Source of the DNA: Punctularia strigosozonata HHB-11173 SS5
Lineage: Eukaryota > Basidiomycota > Agaricomycetes > Corticiales > Punctulariaceae
Direction: 5' to 3'
NCBI RefSeq assembly: GCF_000264995.1
Contig: NW_006767433.1
Coordinates: forward strand, 2,842,749 to 2,906,748
DNA: 64,000 nucleotides
Shown here: in pieces, positions 1-10,139 of the stretch
Numbering within the stretch: position 1 is the first letter of the stretch
Layout: every line of letters starts with the position of its first letter
Translations under genes and position numbers: made by a program
The notes under the pieces: generated by a model
What the model saw: the letters and a program-made list of their open reading frames with translations, nothing else
Databases searched by the model: none
What the model was told of the DNA's origin: nothing

Positions 1-128
1 GTGAAGGCTTCGCTAAACACCAAGTTAAGCACACCCCCGAAAAAGTATGTCGGACCCCTGAGCTATCCACACGCCGCCTCGCCTCGCCCAATCCCAACCG
101 ACTCTTTCCGTTACTGACCACCGCAACC

Positions 129-736
129 ATGTCGATGCTGGCTCGTCGTGTTATATTCCGCGCTCTTCCTCGCACTCGTGGAGTTGCCACGGACTCTGTG
201 GCTGCCAGTGAGTACAGGGCAAAGGTCGCCGCTGCAGAGCACCACGCTGCAGGCAAGTCCTGTTCGCACTACGCACCGTAACAGCTCCTAAAGCCGCAAG
301 CAGAGACGTCCGAGCTCTGGCGAAAGATCAGGTACGCACAATCCGAGCTGACCTTGCGACATGACTTCTCAATCTGTTTCACAGCTACTACGTCTGCCTC
401 CCCTCGAGTTCGTCGTGATCCATTTTTTACTGCTGTTCGGACCATGACGTGCCTCTACACTAGTTATCGTCTGCTCGGCCTGGGTTTACAACCTCGAAGC
501 TGACCATGAAGAGCACAACAGACATCTGATGGAGGAGAACGGGGGAAAGCTTCCGGAGCCGCCTGCATATGAGTATCTCAACAGGAGGGTGAAGCCGTAC
601 CCTTGGGGAATGAACTCGCTCTTCTTCAACCCGCGCGTGAGTCTCAATGTTACCGTTGCGTATCGTCCCTTGTTCGTTGATACCCAACATGCACTGTCAG
701 ACCAACAAGGACATGGAGGCTGCGGCAGAGGAGTAG
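129..736 (+). CDS. COX13: Cytochrome c oxidase subunit 6A (mitochondrial)
   Basis: Small nuclear-encoded subunit of respiratory complex IV in the inner mitochondrial membrane, involved in dimer stability and adenine-nucleotide regulation. Five exons (129-252, 301-331, 385-407, 464-636, 701-736) join in frame to 128 residues. The N-terminus is a basic presequence (MSMLARRVIFRALPRTRG), followed by SELWRKISYYVCLPS at the start of the single membrane helix, then AWVYNLEADHEEHNRHL and the family C-terminal motif RVKPYPWGMNSLFFNP. Length fits the fungal family. The first intron (253-300) begins with GC (AG|GCAAGT), a non-canonical GC-AG intron; without removing it the frame does not reach SELWRKI. 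The gene converges on the acidic hypothetical gene, with about 146 bp between stop codons. Identity is secure; exon borders are read by eye. Confidence 0.93.
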
Positions 737-882
737 AGATTTACACCGCGTTGTCAATCGTGATCGGCCTTGCGGTATCAATCTAACTCAATCTCCTTGC
801 ACGCTCTTGTGATGAAAACCTAAGTATGACCAACTACTCATGAATGGGGCAGATGAAAACAAGGCAACGCCAAGTACCAACA

Positions 883-1593
883 TCACGCAACAGCCTCTCT
901 TTTTCCTTCTCTAGCATGTTTAACGCGTCGTTCCTTGCGGAACACTGCCTGCGCAAGGAACTGTAATTCCTCCAACATTCTCGTTTTGCCCAAATCCAAC
1001 CACTCCTTGCGAGATCTCTCGCGCAATGCCTGCTCCTTCTTCGGCAAGTCGGTCGGTAACGGCTCCGGCGCGAGATACTCGTTGGCGTTGGGCCGGCGGT
1101 GTGGGAGCTGTACCAGTGTACCGGTGATCTCGCCTAATTCCCCATCCGCGTCGTCCAGTTGCTTCAGGTAGCTGTCCACCATACCCATGAGGTCTCTCTG
1201 CGACGTGTGGGCGAGCTCGGGTACTGGTCGCCCAAGGACCAACCCCCGGTGCATACGCATCGCGGTCTGCACCTTATCGTCCACATATTCATCATCACTG
1301 CTGAACGCAGAGTCGTCGGACGCGATGTCTTTGGGGGGATGTGACGGCGGAGGAAGCTCCACAATGTCGGAGGACATCGACACGTCTGACTCGGTTTCGG
1401 CGTCAGACGCGCTGGACTCGGTTAAAACGGCATCGTCGTCATCGACGGTGCCCTTCTCGTGATCCTTCTGCAATTCTGCCATGTATTCCTGCAAGATCTC
1501 GGGCGGCCAATTGGCCGCGAGAATTTCCGGGGGTATGTTTGAGAAAGAGTGTGCTGCAGAGGACATAAGGGAGAATAATGGATATGCAGACAA
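883..1593 (-). CDS. Acidic hypothetical protein, single exon
   Basis: One uninterrupted 236-residue frame. I do not recognise the family. A second Met at residue 10 (MSSAAHSFSNIPPEILAANW) is an equally good start and would give 227 residues. The first half holds an acidic, Ser-rich low-complexity stretch (DDDDAV, SSDIVELPPPS, SDDSAFSSDDEYVDD). The second half is more regular and probably folded: RGLVLGRPVPEL, SYLKQLDDADGELGEITGTLV and a basic helical C-terminus ending in RKERRVKHAREGKREA. No signal peptide or membrane segment is visible. Codon use and an open frame this long in a strand facing COX13 argue that it is real. It could be a nuclear or ribosome-biogenesis accessory protein, but that is only a guess from composition. 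Confidence 0.72.
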   Translation of the reverse strand: MSAYPLFSLMSSAAHSFSNIPPEILAANWPPEILQEYMAELQKDHEKGTVDDDDAVLTESSASDAETESDVSMSSDIVELPPPSHPPKDIASDDSAFSSDDEYVDDKVQTAMRMHRGLVLGRPVPELAHTSQRDLMGMVDSYLKQLDDADGELGEITGTLVQLPHRRPNANEYLAPEPLPTDLPKKEQALRERSRKEWLDLGKTRMLEELQFLAQAVFRKERRVKHAREGKREAVA

Positions 1594-1846
1594 GGGATAA
1601 ATCTCTAGTCCAATTCATCACCCATCTACTCCTTTTATACTGGTTTGGCCTCGGTCATGCTGACTCCAAGTTTTCTGACTCGTGCGTAAGTAAACAGTCC
1701 GTTCCCATCTTAGTTGTGTTCAACCTTGAATTGACTACTTATCAGAACATCAGATGTTTCTGATCCATGACCGATTTTGATCTGAACAGTCATCTATCAA
1801 GCTCTGGGAGTGAGAATTGTATTGGCTAGCCTTGAAAAATCAATAA

Positions 1847-2038
1847 GGCGGTGTTCGGTTCACCGGTGACTCAAGTGAATCACCTGTCTTTTGCGACCCA
1901 AAGCTACTAATTATGGCATGTGTGTCTCACAGTGTTACTCTATCTGGAAGTTTTACCAGACTCAACTGAGACCTGATTTGCCTTTTTTGGTATTAAATCA
2001 GGGTGACTTACCTCAGTCACCTTGAACCGAACACCGCC
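1847..2038. mobile_element. Tourist/Harbinger-like MITE, copy 1
   Basis: A 192-bp non-coding element with terminal inverted repeats. The left end reads GGCGGTGTTCGGTTCA and the right end is its exact reverse complement (TGAACCGAACACCGCC). Inside these lie a second pair of imperfect inverted blocks (GGTGACTCA...GAATCACC against its partner near 2008-2022). It is flanked by TAA on both sides (1844-1846 and 2039-2041), a 3-bp target duplication as in PIF/Harbinger elements. No transposase frame is present. A second copy of the same length lies at 28530-28719 and shares internal blocks. Confidence 0.82.
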
Positions 2039-2226
2039 TAATGGCCCGACTTGTGGGAGTCCTGGACCGCGACGGCCGCCATCGCAAGTCAATACACTTC
2101 ATGCATATATGGTGGACTAAGGAGGTGAAAACGATTGCGAATAACTTGAATAGAGGGATCATATATGTATTGGAATGCAAATGACATTAGATCGGGAATG
2201 TACCTATTTCACTACTTTACGCAGGT

Positions 2227-3153
2227 TTACAGCACGATCCACGCACCGGCGACCATACTCGTCAACACGGTAGCGAAAGCAGTCACGAGAGCCTCGGATA
2301 TGCCTAAGTCAAGAGCGGCCATTGCAGCACTGGATGTTGACGACCTGTTGCAGTACAGCGCCAGATCAGAATCATAGTTTGGCTACGATGTGATCACGCT
2401 GGTACGTACCCGATAGCGGCAGTCGCGACAGTGTACTCGGAGCCGGCAAATGACGTGGCTTTACCCGCACCACTTGTAGCGAGGGTGATGGCCTCGCCGC
2501 CCTCACTGGTGACCACGGTGGCGATTACCCCGCCGATTGCTGGAGGGTGGCTCACGTTACTGGGGGGGGTACTGAATGTACTCCTGGGTGTCTGTACTCA
2601 CATGTAACTGTGGTTACCACTTGTCCCAACACGCTCGTTGCAATCGTGTATTCGGACCCGGCAAAAGAGGTGAGCTGGGGAAAAAAAAACTCATCAATTT
2701 CATGAGTGCAAGCAGCTGGGGAATAACGACCGACCTTCCCGGCTCCGCTCGAGGCGAGGGTGATGGCATGTCCCCCAGCACTGGTGACAATTGTAGCCGC
2801 TTGGCCACCAATCGCTGTACAAGAATACTGGTCAACATGAGCGCTACGGTCCAGGCGTAGGAGCTCTTACACGTGACAGTGGTAAACACCCCTCCAGCGA
2901 CGCTAGTCAGATCGCCTCCAAGGCTGGTGGCCTCACTACCGACACTGCCCGCAACGGACGTCACGTCGCTGACCACTGAGCCCGCTTCAGACGTCAAGGA
3001 ACTGAATATGGATGCGACTTCGAGCCGATGTCAGCAAGAACAGGGGTAAGCGATACTGCAGGGAAATTCACCTTGGCGTCTCTCCTCAGCTCTCGCCGTG
3101 AGAGCAAGGCAAGCGGTGAAGAAGAGGAACAGGTGATGCATGCGGGCGAACAT
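2227..3153 (-). CDS. Secreted GPI-anchor-like protein with duplicated repeat unit
   Basis: Multi-exon gene for a small secreted Ser/Thr/Gly/Ala-rich protein of roughly 220 residues; family not recognised. The start at 3153 gives MFARMHHLFLFFTACLALTA, a clear signal peptide (a second Met at 3141 also works). Spliced exons run through LTSEAGSVVSDVTSVAGSVG and then two copies of a unit of about 45 residues: TSIGGQAATIVTSAGGHAIT..SGAGKLTSFAGSEYTIAT and TSIGGVIATVVTSEGGEAIT..SGAGKATSFAGSEYTVAT. The C-terminus is hydrophobic (ALVTAFATVLTSMVAGAWIVL) after a small-residue region, as in GPI-anchor signals. Both units begin after a phase-1 intron. Unit 1 is split by a 60-nt intron that unit 2 lacks. 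A wall or surface role is inferred from architecture only. Confidence 0.72.
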
Positions 3154-3384
3154 GAGGGAGGGCAGCGTCTATACTGAACGAAGCGGGGATATGAGAAACG
3201 AGATGGGCACGGTTGTAGCGCAGCCCAGCGCGATTATGTGTTGCAAGAGGCCCCGAGGTTTGGGGGCGGTGTTGGGGCACTGCTTCCTTTCGGATCAACC
3301 GCGCGACGTCATCGCCTTCTGTCTTCCGAGCTGCGTAAGGTTGCGCGGTGCAACACAGATTGTTAGCGCACACTAAGTAGCCTG

Positions 3385-3404
3385 ACTCAATAATATTATT
3401 GAGT
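3385..3404. repeat. Perfect 20-bp AT-rich palindrome
   Basis: ACTCAATAATATTATTGAGT reads identically on both strands. It lies in the 670-bp spacer between the divergent starts of the GPI-like gene (3153, minus) and ribulose-phosphate epimerase (3823, plus), so it could serve as a regulator site or hairpin. No known motif is assigned. The rest of the spacer shows only short frames on both strands with no family resemblance. Confidence 0.5.
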
Positions 3405-3822
3405 GAGGCTGGTGACTCAGCTGCCTTGCGGTTTGACACGGATGCTCAAGCTCAACCGCCGAGGCCCTCACTCGCGAGAATGCTGCGATGCCCCGCGGTC
3501 CAACCTCGAGCATCCCCCAACGTTATCGCCACGGATGAGCGTCTTCACCAGCAACGCAACCTGGACTATGCGGCGCGCATCCGAACGTCCGTGCGCACCT
3601 GCACACCGGTGTTATATCCGATAGGCAAGTGAGCATTCCCGCCTTGTTGTCCATACTCGGCTCGGCCGGGGAAACCAGTGAACGGAACCCGTGCGAACCT
3701 GTGCGAATCTCAAATCCATAATCGAGAGCGTAGATGTAGATGTCATTCTGTCAGCCTCAGTTCTCAAGATCTCCTCTCCTTTGCCTCGATCCCGCATATC
3801 ATCGTTACCGTTGTCGCGTACC

Positions 3823-4847
3823 ATGCCTCGCGCAATCATATCTCCTTCTGTATTGGCATCTGACTTTGGTCAACTGACTGCTGAATGCAAAAGGATGATC
3901 AAAGGAGGTGCCGAATGGTTACACATGGGTACGCCTACCCCCATCTGACTCGAATGCTCCTGGCTTGATCAACTGTCGTTGTTAATCCAGATGTCATGGA
4001 CGGGTCAGTCTCCTTCCTGCTCAATGTCTTCCGGTTGTTCATGTAATTCTAGGCACTTTGTGCCCAACATCACAATGGGTGGGCCTACCTCAATTTATGT
4101 TGGAATCCTATCATCGAGCTCAAGACCATCAAGGCGCCCCCATTCTGACGTGCGTGAAAAAGGGAATACCAGATATCTTCATGGATTGCCATATGATGGT
4201 TGCCCAGCCCGAGAAGGTAAGATCCCCTCGTCGGCTTTTCACCGCGCGCGGATCGCGGATCGCGGCTGATAGACTACGATAGTGGGTGGACGATATAGCG
4301 GCAGCGGGCGGTGCTCTGTATTGCTTCCACCTCGAAGCGACGTGTACGTTCCTATTATCCTCTACCTCGAGCGGTGATTCTGGCTCACAGTTGACAGCTG
4401 ACCCCTTGGCGCTCATCAACTCCATCCACGCAAAGGGTATGAAGGCAGGCGTGGCTATCTCCCCTGACACACCTTCGACGGCGATCTTAGATGACGTCGG
4501 AAAGGCGGCCGATATGCTACTCGTCATGACGGTGTATCCTGGGCGAGGGGGTCAGAAGTTCCTCGAGCGCTGCGTCCCAAAGGTCGCAGAGCTACGCGCC
4601 CGGTTCCCTGATAAGGATATCGAAGTCGACGGTGGTGTGGGACCGAAGACGATTGGCGTTTGTGCGGATGCAGGTACGCCTTTATCTTACATTGAAACGT
4701 TTGTATCCAATTGCAACCCGTGATCTAGGAAGCAATGTCATCGTAGCTGGTACCGCGATTTTCGGCGCAGAGAACCCTGAAGATGTTATCACTACACTTA
4801 AGGACGCTGTTAATACTGCGCAAGCGCGGATTGCCAACAAGCAGTAG
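3823..4847 (+). CDS. RPE1: Ribulose-phosphate 3-epimerase
   Basis: Cytosolic pentose-phosphate enzyme interconverting ribulose 5-phosphate and xylulose 5-phosphate; a metal-dependent TIM barrel. The start gives MPRAIISPSVLASDFGQLTAE. Spliced exons then give the metal and catalytic motifs in order: DVMDG, HFVPNITMG, FMDCHMMVAQPEKWVDDIAAAG, GVAISPDTP, MTVYPGRGGQKF, EVDGGVGPKTIG and VIVAGTAIFG, ending in ARIANKQ. Metal-binding His and Asp residues are all present. At least five short introns are needed. One lies inside HFVPNITMG/APILT: removing it joins MG to APILTCVKKG. Length is normal for the family. The gene converges on pyruvate kinase with 171 bp between stops. Identity is secure; small internal exon borders are by eye. 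Confidence 0.93.
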
Positions 4848-5018
4848 ATGCACCCGTTGACAATGTGTATCTGAACAGGAATGTAATAATATCCTTCACA
4901 TCTTTGAAACGCATACAAGGTCTATTCAGGCGAGGTTCTATTTCAGACGCAACACAACGAACATGCTTTCCGACTACGAAGTACACAATTGCAACCGTTC
5001 CTTTTACACCGTCGGTAT

Positions 5019-7258
5019 TCAGGCGCCAAGAGGTTGCATCTCCAGGTCAGCTTGGTCCGTGGGGACGGACAGGATGCGCAAAGTGTTGGTGTGACCCAAG
5101 CCACCCTTCCAGCCTTGAACAGCAATGATCGTCGATCCCGGCTTCAAGATGTTGAGGCCGAGAGCGCTGCGGAGACCAAACCGGATGCGATTGTCAACCT
5201 TAGGAGCAGGAGATCAGCAACGTATCGTTCACAATCGCAATTTCGTCTGGCACATACATCGGTCTGCCATTGGTGAGGCTGCACATTGCGAGGCTCAGGG
5301 TACCAGACGGGATAACAACCGCGGTGGAGGTGAAGTTGACGAGATGTCTGCTGGTTGCGAGTGACTGCGCGGCATTAGCATGAGCGAAGAAACGTCCAAT
5401 CAGTCTACTCACCAACGATGATAGGGCACTTGGGCCGGTACTTGGAAATCAGGCGAGCAGTGTTCCCACTTGTGGACAGAACAACGATTGCACCGGCGCC
5501 TTGCTCGTGCGCAGCAGCCACGGCAGCAAGACCGATAGTCTCAGTCGTCTCCGTCGGCATGAGAGTGGTGTTCCTGAGCTCATCATAGAGAGGAGGATAG
5601 CAGACAGCGGACTCAGCCAGTAAACAGCACTCAGCCATCATCAAGACTGCGGATAGAGTTCAGCGTCATATCATTAAGAGTATTGCTTCGGCTCACTCAC
5701 CTGCTTGAATGGGATACGAGCCCTTCGCGGTTTCTCCCGAAAGCATGACGCAGTCCGCGCCGTCCATAACTGCGTTCGCAACGTCACTGACTTCCGCACG
5801 AGTGGGACGGGGGTTATACTAGACAAGGTATTATATATCGTATCAGGTGTGCCGTGACAGGGGACGGAGTGACTGACGGTCATAGATTCAAGCATCTGGG
5901 TAGCGACGATGACGGGCTTGCCAGCCATGTTGCACTTGGCGATCATCATCTTCTGCGCTAGGAAAACTTGACTGGCAGGAATTTCGATACCGAGGTCACC
6001 ACGTGCGACCATGACACCGTCGGTCTCGGCAAGAATCTCGTCGAAGTTCTGGACGCCTTGCTCGTTCTCGATCTTGACAATGATCTTGATGTTCGCGCCG
6101 TCAGGACCGAGAACCTTACGGATATCCTTGACGTCGTCCGCACGGCGGATGAATGACGCGAAAATCATGTCGACGTTGTTCTTGACACCAAACTGAAGGT
6201 CCTTCTTGTCCTTCTCAGAGAGAGCGGGAAGGTCGACCTCAGTTTGGGGTAGGTTAACACCCTTGCGCGAAGACAGAGTTCCGCTATTCAGCGAGCGGAC
6301 ATGGATGTTGCTCCCGTCAATGGAAAGCACGAGAAGAGAAAGGATTCCTTGGGATGTGGATCAGTCAAAACGGGTAGCGAAGTGTATGTCGAATAAAACG
6401 CACCGTCATCGACGTAAATCAGCTTGCCAGGGGCAGTGACTTTTGGCATGTTGGTCTGTGAGCCATGTGAGATGCCGAGAGTCTAAACGAGAAGGATCGG
6501 AACTGACGTAGTCCACAAATATCGTCTTCTCATCCCCGGCTTCGGCATACTTGGGGTCAACAGACACGATGAATTCATGACCGGCAGGGATAGGTATCTG
6601 TCGATAACGCTTATGAGAACCGAAACAGCATCTGGACGGGCACGGCGCTCACGTCCTTGTCATCCTTCATCAGTCCCGTCCGGATCTCCGGTCCTTTCTA
6701 CAAGCACGTTGTCAGCTGATTCTGTAACCCGTTTGGGTTCTCCGTACCGTGTCCAATGCTATCGCGACCGGGCGGGGGCTTTGCATGCCTGTAATGCATC
6801 ATGAGAGTCTGTCCGGAAGGAGTCTTTGGAGGGGCTCACCAGCCACGGCTTTGCGAGTGTTGTCAACCACGCTTTGGTGGTATTCATAGGACCCGTGCGA
6901 GAAGTTCATGCGCACTATCCAGTCCTCGATCAATACACGACGCACAGTCCAATGTCCGTTTTGCTAACCGACGTTCACGCCGGCCTTGATCAGTTCAGTC
7001 AATTTTTCGACATTGTTAGTTTTAGGACCTATGGTGCTATCAGCTACCATTGAACGATATAGTGATGCAGACTTACCGATGGTCGCGATGATGGAACTCT
7101 AGTGGGGGTGGCATAGGATGAGATTCGAGCGACGATCGTTTACAGATCATGCATACCTTGCGATGGAACTTCGTCTTCTCTGTAGTCTTGGGGGCCTTCG
7201 TGGTGTCGAGCGCCGCATGCCACTCAAGGCGTGACGTGATGGTGCTTTTGGAAGACAT
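5019..7258 (-). CDS. PYK1: Pyruvate kinase
   Basis: Last step of glycolysis: phosphoenolpyruvate plus ADP to pyruvate plus ATP, in the cytosol. The start exon is [20 protein letters not shown]; later exons give [32 protein letters not shown], then the long exon at 5674-6330 with [18 protein letters not shown], the signature [31 protein letters not shown] and [14 protein letters not shown]. The C-terminal allosteric domain follows ([48 protein letters not shown]) and ends in [23 protein letters not shown]. Expected length is about 530 residues. There are many short introns. The upstream region has a TATA-like site and a CT-rich tract on the coding strand, as expected for a strongly expressed glycolytic gene. 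Identity is secure. Confidence 0.95.
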
Positions 7259-7296
7259 GATTGAAACTGGCGACAAGGAGTCGAGGGGGGTTAAGC

Positions 7297-7353
7297 TTTA
7301 TATGGGGCGGCGGTAGAGGGGTGAGAGAGGTAGGCAGGTGGAGTGGGCTGCGG
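7297..7353 (-). promoter_or_regulatory. Pyruvate kinase core promoter (TATA plus CT-rich tract)
   Basis: On the minus strand an ATATAAA box lies at 7303-7297, about 40 bp upstream of the pyruvate kinase start codon. It is preceded by a pyrimidine-rich run (7304-7353; on the plus strand mostly G with A). Such CT-rich blocks near the transcription start are common in highly expressed fungal genes. This is inferred from position and composition. Confidence 0.5.
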
Positions 7354-7721
7354 CCGAGCGCGAAGACCAAGGTTCACAATCTCACTGATGTGGAGGAAGT
7401 TTTCAACCTCGCGTTTATGATGGAGGTTTATGCTGACGTTCAATTGCAAGCGAACGCAAACCTTCAAGACACGTTCGGTGCTCTATTTCCGACGCTTATC
7501 GACGAATCAGCCAGATAAGAATAACACACCACGCGCACGTCTTAATCAACCATTACACCTTCGTTCCCTAGAACATCGTACATGTTCACGAGCAAGGGGA
7601 GTCAAATCGTAACAAGAAAGCATACGAAACAACAGCGGTATAGCAGAGCACAACGGCAATATAATGTTTATTCGGGGATACCCCTCCTTCACGCAACCAA
7701 GGAAAATCGTCCAGCTCGCCG

Positions 7722-10139
7722 TCACAACACTCGCAGGGTCCAGCCCTGCAAGCCGCCTTCCGCCACCGCTGCCTGAGCGGCTGCCAGCCACCCAGCGTCG
7801 GCGGGACCGCCCGGGTTGCCGCCCATGCCAGCTAGGTCCATACTGGAGAAGACATTCTCCAAGGCGATTGTCCTCCCCGAATGGTATCCAACGCCATCGC
7901 ACGCCCGTATGAAAAGTATCGGTAAGGTACGACCAGCGAGAGACGCAGGGGGTGGACGAGAACCATCGGGAGCAGGTGTGGACTTGTCGGGAGATGACTC
8001 GTTGGAATCGTCGCTTTGGGGTATGGTGTCCTCCTGCAACGCCTTGATAATATCCGCTATTGGCGGCATCTCGACGATAACAATGCTATGCAAAGGACCA
8101 CCTGGAGAGTAGCGAGGTGGTCCAGGGGCGATTGCACGGCCATGATGATCCACTGAAAGGCCATTTGAGGGCCCCGTGAGACTATGAATATGAAGAGATG
8201 TTCATCAACGGACCTGCGGGTGAAGCTTGATACGCTCTTTGATTGAGAGGTCCTAGGCTCCCAAGGTAAACCTCCAAGGAATTTGATTGCCTGGTTTTTG
8301 GGTCCTCGTAGAAAAAGTGCGTAACCGTCAATTCCAAACTGTTGTTAGGTGGGCGATAGAGCGGCGCCGTGAAGAGGGTAGGGAATGGCGTAATCGGTAG
8401 TTCCGGGATACCGCCGGTACGGCCGAAGGCGTCGAAGAATGTGTACTGAAACTTAGCTAAACAATAGTAGCAACATTAACACACGGCAGCGACAAATATA
8501 GTCCACCTACAAATCCCCACGATAGTCCAGCAGAGGTAGTCATCGACTTCATCGGTGACTTGCCGAATACCATCCTTGACCTCGTCCCGAATGCGAGGCG
8601 ACTGGAACAACAGGGGGTGAGAGCCCGCTTGCTGCGACATCCCGGGGGCAGGAGGAGCGACGACGCCAGGCGTGCCGGGCATCGGGCCCGCCGCTGAAAG
8701 GTAGTGCCTGGTGCCGTCTGGATTGATTCTTTGTAAAGCTATCTTCTGCATCTGGCTGACGGGACCGCCGTCCTCAGGGACAATCTTTCCTTTGTCCACC
8801 TTCCGGATGAAGAGAGGGGAGGTGGATATGCCCGAATTGGTATCGGTCAAAACGATTTCCGCGCCATACGTGACTGGTTGAGGATTAGCTGAGAACGAAG
8901 CCGTGAGCCCAGGAAAGTGATCGGTACCAGGGTCACGTGGTACCCACCGTAGGAATTGTCCTCGGTCTGGCGGCGAACGACGTTGACCGTAAACGCAGAC
9001 CAGGTGACGTTGCTGGCGCACAATTGCGCGTGGTCGATGGTCATATACTTGGTGCGCACAGTTTGGGAGTTGATACGGTTGAATAAGGAGACAGGCCCCC
9101 CGGCCAAGATACAGGAAGAGATGTTACGCGTCTTGGCCGTCTTCTTCGACGGCTTGGATATGATGGTCACCGGGGCGGATTCAAAAGTTGCCCAAATGCG
9201 ACCAGGAGTGGACTGTTCCGCTTCTAAACCGTGCGCAGGCTCGGAGATGTCGAGCGAGAGCTGGAAGCTCTTAGCCTTCGCAGTGCCGGTGACATGGAGG
9301 AACTTGAAACTAGCGGTCATGTTGTTGTCAAGAGGCGCCTTCTGCTCAAAGGAGCGTTCCCCCTGTTCCGACACGACAGCCATAGACAGTTGCTGCGAAC
9401 GCATGTGCCATACAGGACCTTCAATGTGCACCAAGGGCGGCGGGCAGAGAAAGCGTTTCTCGCTACCATACGACTTCTGAGCGACGGCCGCATGCAAGCA
9501 TACCACGGTGGTCATAGGCATGACACGAGCAGGATCTTGCGAAACATGTTCTTTGACGACACGCCGAATCTTCGCGTGCGTATCGTCGCTACCGTCCGAA
9601 GAGTCCGCCTTGCGTTTCCCCAATGAAGACTGGATGTGATGTGTTCAGACGCGACATAGGAACTATACGATTGGGTTTCGCACCTGTAGAGCTGGCTGGC
9701 CTACGCCGCTATGACCCTGATGAGGGATCGACGCGTGATGGTGGTTCCAAGGAGGCGGCTGACCGTTCATATGCGGCACCTTGTTGTTATTCGCGAGTAT
9801 CGCGTGGATGGACGCGACCGACTCCGCTGCGGTTGCAGACGGTAGGGGCGGCCCTGGTGACGGCATCGGGGGGTGATGTTGTGCGGGAGATCCATTGTTA
9901 ACCTGGTTTTGAGAGCGGTTGGTACTCGACCGGGCATCAGAAGAAGCAGAGATAGCGTTTACGAGCAGGTTGAGGCTCTGGGGCGCTGGTGATTGCGGGC
10001 GCGAACCGTTCTGGAGGTTTGAGGGGGGCGCGGCGGTGGTCGCGGCCATTGGGTCAGTGTGGTCGAGGTGGTCGAGCGAGGAGGTGGGAAACGCAGGAGG
10101 AGCGAAACCTCCGTCAAGGGATACTAGAGTCCGTACCAT
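7722..10139 (-). CDS. CSL (CBF1/Su(H)/LAG-1, RBP-J-type) transcription factor
   Basis: Nuclear sequence-specific DNA-binding protein of the CSL family, the DNA-binding partner in animal Notch signalling and present in fungi (Cbf11/Cbf12 in fission yeast) without Notch. The N-terminal exon (9663-10139) is a disordered Ser/Pro/Gln/Asn-rich tail. The Rel-like N-domain follows with the hallmark VVCLHAAVAQKSYGSEKRFL and CPPPLVHIEGP. The beta-trefoil carries ISKPSKKTAKTRNISSCILA and GGPVSLFNRINSQTVRTKYM. Then come IVLTDTNSGISTSPLFIRKV and PVSQMQKIALQRINPDGTRH. The C-terminal IPT-like domain shows TPFPTLFTAPLYRPPNNSLE and VTHFFYEDPKTRQSNSLEVY. Several short introns. The end after GLQGWTLRVL is the first in-frame stop. 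Fungi lack Notch, so target control is probably cell cycle or adhesion, as in yeast; that is inference. Confidence 0.9.
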
